From: Nageia nagi
Lineage: Eukaryota; Pinophyta
Assembly: GCA_050084985.1 (NCBI GenBank)
Contig: JBITNC010000001.1
Span: 11,842,001-11,906,000 of the forward strand
DNA: 64,000 bases
Reading direction: 5' to 3'
The first letter of the stretch is position 1. Each line of letters starts with the position of its first letter. The notes beneath the pieces are model-generated. The model worked only from the letters and a program-made list of their open reading frames with translations. It was not told where the DNA came from and ran no database searches. Both the position numbers and the translations under genes were made by a program. Positions 61,140 through 64,000 of this stretch are shown here, piece after piece.

Positions 61140-63180
61140 TCCTCAAGGACTGCCCCAACCACTGCCTAGTCCGCTAGGACTACTCGATCATCTCTACTGT
61201 CTACTAGTCTCTTCGGTACCCTGACCTAGAGGAGTAGTGCCTACGGAGCCTGTAGGACTACCTAGATGCTAAGCTCTTTTCAACTTGGTTGAACCAATAA
61301 TGCCTAAAGGAGATGCCCAGGGTGTACCACTCCTGCTAGAAAGACCTCGTGACCTCTGAGTCCTACCTAGGGATCCAACTATGCCTTGTGCACTACTACC
61401 TATCTGATACGCTGAAATATCTATAGGCATATAACTATCTAGAGGTATAGGATACTGAGCCCCTGGAGTAAAATTTGGAACACTTTTCAGCCATGACTGT
61501 ACTATATAATTGTAAAAATCTTACTACTGATAAATGCCATAATGAAGAACTAAAGGACCGCCTCCGGAAGTAGAGGCTACTCCCAACTGATGAGCCTAAG
61601 CTCCCTGTAAAGAGGAATGAGCCTCATCTCTCTCCTATCTATATCTATCTTGCTCAGCCCTGTACCTATACATACATGAGTGGGCCTATGCCAACTAATG
61701 TCTCAACTCATAAATGTCCCCTAGAAAAGTATCAATGCTAGGAACCTGTGTAGCAGGAGCCTCCTCAACTCCATGCGTAACCTATGGGGCAACTCCCTCC
61801 TCACCTACAATCGTAGCCTCCTCCTCAAAAGCTAACTCCATAGGAGCATCTACCATAAACTCCTCACTAGCAGCCTCCTCTCTCACAACCTCACTCCTGT
61901 AGGCTCCTTGCCTACCTCTCTCCCTCCTGTGCTGCACCCAACTCCTCATCAACATCGATGTGCTAATGAATGCATTGACCCTCCAATCCACCCTCTGGTT
62001 CCATCATCTCCCTCCTCCCACCAGGCCCTGAATGCCTTAGACACCCCTACATCATCCTCCCTAGTATCATCCTCCAATGATCCCTCCTCCTGAGTAGGAT
62101 CCAGCTCTACGTAAACCAATGGCTGTACACCTTCTATTGAAATAGTGTCCTCATGCTGATATGGCACTGATGGGGCAAGTACATCCTGAACTAAACTAAA
62201 CTGATGGTGCACCCACTCAAAATGAAAGTACTCCAAAAAATTGGCTCGATGACCACTCAAAACATGTGGCTACCGAATACCAGTTAGCTCAGCTGCAAGC
62301 TCTCTCTAGATGGGATACAAGCAGTAAGGTCTAAATCTCACTTGATCTGGAATCAAGTGACTAAGCATGTGGTGATAATAGCTCACATCTCAATGAACTC
62401 CATTCGATGGGTGAATATAAAAATCATCATGCCATCAGACTATGCCTACCTCATAATCCAAGTGACTACCAAATCTCGGTATCGATAACCCTGGAGGACA
62501 TGCCACAGCTATATGCTCATAGGCCCACGCCTACAATGTGATAGTAACTAATAAAGAGGCACTATGCCCCTGTGAATAAAAGAATAGTTCCCTATAAATC
62601 TGAGCTAACAATGTGGGTGACCAAGCATATACCATACCCTGCTACATCATATCCATAATAATGGGTAATAACAACCATGGAAATCTCCCACTACTAGTAT
62701 CAAGGAGAGCATAACACTGTACCAAACCCATAAAGTAGGAAAAATGGATCATCCCCTACTAATCCTCCATCCAATACTAGTAATATTGGATACCACCTAA
62801 AATAATCTTCGAAATAATGGTATCAACCCGAGCAGTCCCATACAAATAAGAAATAGCAGGTAAAGCTCCTATCCTATCCACCATAGGCAAAATCCTCTAT
62901 CCATGAATGGGGAGTTTATATAATCTATGTATATCCTCTACTATGATGGTCATCTCCCCTGTTAGAAGATGGAAAGTATAGGTCATTGCATCCCATCTAT
63001 CTAGCAATGCAGCCAATAAAGGATACTCCCAATGAATGCGGCCCATGTGCGGACCCACTCCAAAATTGATGGATCTAAAAAAGGTATGATCAGTTGGACC
63101 TAGAAGATCTCTACCCTCCTGTAGAATCGAGGAATATATACCTCGAGGCTCAAAGACGTCATGAACCTATATAATATTAA
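61140..63180 (-). pseudogene. Antisense plant mobile domain (PMD) pseudogene in the Tat element
   Basis: Read on the minus strand from about 63170, one frame gives VHDVFEPRGIYSSILQEG, HWEYPLLAALLDRWDAMTYT, FHLLTGEMTIIVEDIHRLYK and LPIHG, then a long series including RIGALPAISYLYGTARVD, FMGLVQCYALLDTSSGRFPW, YAWSPTLLAQIYRELFFYSQ and AWAYEHIAVACPPGL. The LTGEMTIxxEDxxxLxxLPI block and the (Y)AWxxxLLAxxYREL block are signatures of the plant aminotransferase-like mobile domain (PMD, MAIN/MAIL-type). The C-terminal part (62260-61140) is acidic, then Ser/Pro/Gly-rich. Eight or more stops, mostly TAG, and a frameshift near 61950 break it. It lies antisense to the retroelement, as reported for PMD genes captured by transposons. 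Confidence 0.75.
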
Positions 63181-63699
63181 AAAGGTTCAGCTTAAAAAAA
63201 AATAAAAAAAATAAAATAAAAATTTGAAAAATGGCATTTCATAATAAAATGCTGGTGTTTATAATAGGTAAGACTCAGTCACCACATTCGCATTCCAAAC
63301 ATTGGTGACTCTATCACTCGTTCGGCCTAGGTCGACGATCGAGGTCGGATTATGAAAAATTGCACAAAAAACATTAATAAAAGTAGAATTTGCAAAATTC
63401 ATCTGATAAAAACAACCGAAATGATTTTTAAATGTCATATATGGTTTCAATTTTGAAATTAAACTGCTAAATTACAAGTTATAAACAAAAAATAGAAAAG
63501 AAAGTGATTTCAAAACCCTACCTCTTCCTGGATAGGTCGAGAACGTCCATGGAGTGTCTATGTGGAGGCATGGTAACTATAACGAATATCAATGGCTGGA
63601 AATCAATGAGATTACAAGGGAAACTCATTCTACCTGATAATGAAAGTGACAGCTAAAAAGAAAGGGATAAGAAAAAGTCAAAACTTTTTCTTTTTGAAA

Positions 63700-63805
63700 C
63701 ATTCGGATGACTTGGAGACGGACGTCGGTGACTGTAAGTAAACACCGATGACTCTAAGACGAATGTCGATGATCGCAACTAAATGTCGATGATTGGAAGT
63801 AAAAT
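63700..63805 (+). repeat. 20-bp minisatellite near the 3' end of the Tat element
   Basis: Five units: 63700-63720, then exactly 20 bp each from 63721, 63741, 63761 and 63781 (GACGTCGGTGACTGTAAGTA, AACACCGATGACTCTAAGAC, GAATGTCGATGATCGCAACT, AAATGTCGATGATTGGAAGT). Same unit and strand as the array at 48618-48776. From 63806 to the window end nothing further is recognised. Confidence 0.85.
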
Positions 63806-64000
63806 GCCACATTTAGAAATAGCCATGAGAACGTTAAAATTTTCTCAAAGTAACCTTGAATTGGTCAAGGAAATCAAAATATGATAAAATGTGATGTATC
63901 ATTGTTACAGGAGATCATCTTGAAACCCCGTTGTCAGGACAAAAGACAACACCATCAAACTCATATACTAAAGAGAACTTATATGGTACATGTGCACTTA

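Larger units (their letters stand above)
47620..64000 (+). mobile_element. Giant Tat-lineage Ty3/gypsy retrotransposon, 5' 16.4 kb
   Basis: The element starts with an 850-bp LTR at 47620 and runs past the window end. Order: LTR, primer-binding site, 1.8-kb leader, gag (50310-52987), protease, G-patch, RT and RNase H, a second archaeal-type RNase H, integrase (to 58026), a sense 3' coding region (58135-59324), an antisense PMD pseudogene (63180-61140) and a 20-bp repeat array. The added archaeal-type RNase H between pol RNase H and integrase marks the Tat lineage (Ogre, Grande and relatives). Long 3' regions with extra, even antisense, ORFs are known there. All genes are damaged. The 3' LTR and target duplication are outside the window. 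Confidence 0.9.

Noticed and set aside
61714-62093. Plus-strand Ser/Thr/Pro-rich ORFs near 61.7-62.1 kb
   Set aside because: They are the complement of the acidic tail of the minus-strand PMD pseudogene and have no independent support.
1-64000. CRISPR arrays, bacterial operons, rRNA or tRNA genes
   Set aside because: The repeats seen are tandem or transposon-derived, without spacer structure; no tRNA or rRNA fold was recognised; the gene structure is plant nuclear.

Overview
The window is plant nuclear DNA: AT-rich, gene-poor and packed with nested, decayed transposable elements. The only gene that reads as intact is an R2R3-MYB transcription factor with the classic plant exon layout (133 bp, 130 bp, long third exon). 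Its C-terminal motifs resemble MIXTA-like (subgroup 9) MYBs of epidermal and cuticle development. The large, old Ty3/gypsy and Ty1/copia elements and the sparse genes fit a large seed-plant genome. A gymnosperm is possible, but that is inference; the sequence alone does not fix the species.

Layout. 1-6717: a dead autonomous Helitron (Rep HUH motif, Rep tyrosine region, PIF1-type helicase) split by a 3.7-kb LTR element (about 462-4190) that contains a 192-bp tandem array. 6859-7082: an exon-like open frame. 7834-8740: a non-autonomous Mutator-like element with about 80-bp inverted ends and a 9-bp target duplication. 9626-11219: the MYB promoter, a short upstream ORF, and the gene. 12305-15700: a dead LINE on the minus strand. 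16372-27740: a minus-strand gypsy chromovirus with a 5.0-kb copia element nested in its 3' LTR, followed at once by a 268-bp TRIM-like element. 29366-30231: a small element with 27-bp inverted ends. 31990-37600: a truncated minus-strand copia element with its 5' LTR, next to a 27-bp minisatellite. 38230-42670: a second, dead copy of the MYB locus (promoter, 5'UTR and part of exon 3) split by another copia element. 43330-43930: a possible gag remnant.

47620-64000 is the 5' 16.4 kb of a very large plus-strand Tat-lineage gypsy element: LTR, primer-binding site, long repeat-rich leader, coiled-coil gag, protease, G-patch, RT, two RNases H and an integrase with an internal deletion. After pol come a sense reading region made of two diverged copies of one unrecognised ~110-residue module and, on the opposite strand, a plant mobile domain (PMD) pseudogene. 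The same 20-bp repeat unit occurs in the leader and near the 3' end. The 3' LTR lies beyond the window.

Almost all element genes carry stops and frameshifts and are unlikely to be active. The points most worth follow-up are the duplicated 3' module and antisense PMD of the Tat element, the MYB duplication, the in-frame 27-bp minisatellite, and the small structured elements (MULE, TRIM, 27-bp-TIR element).
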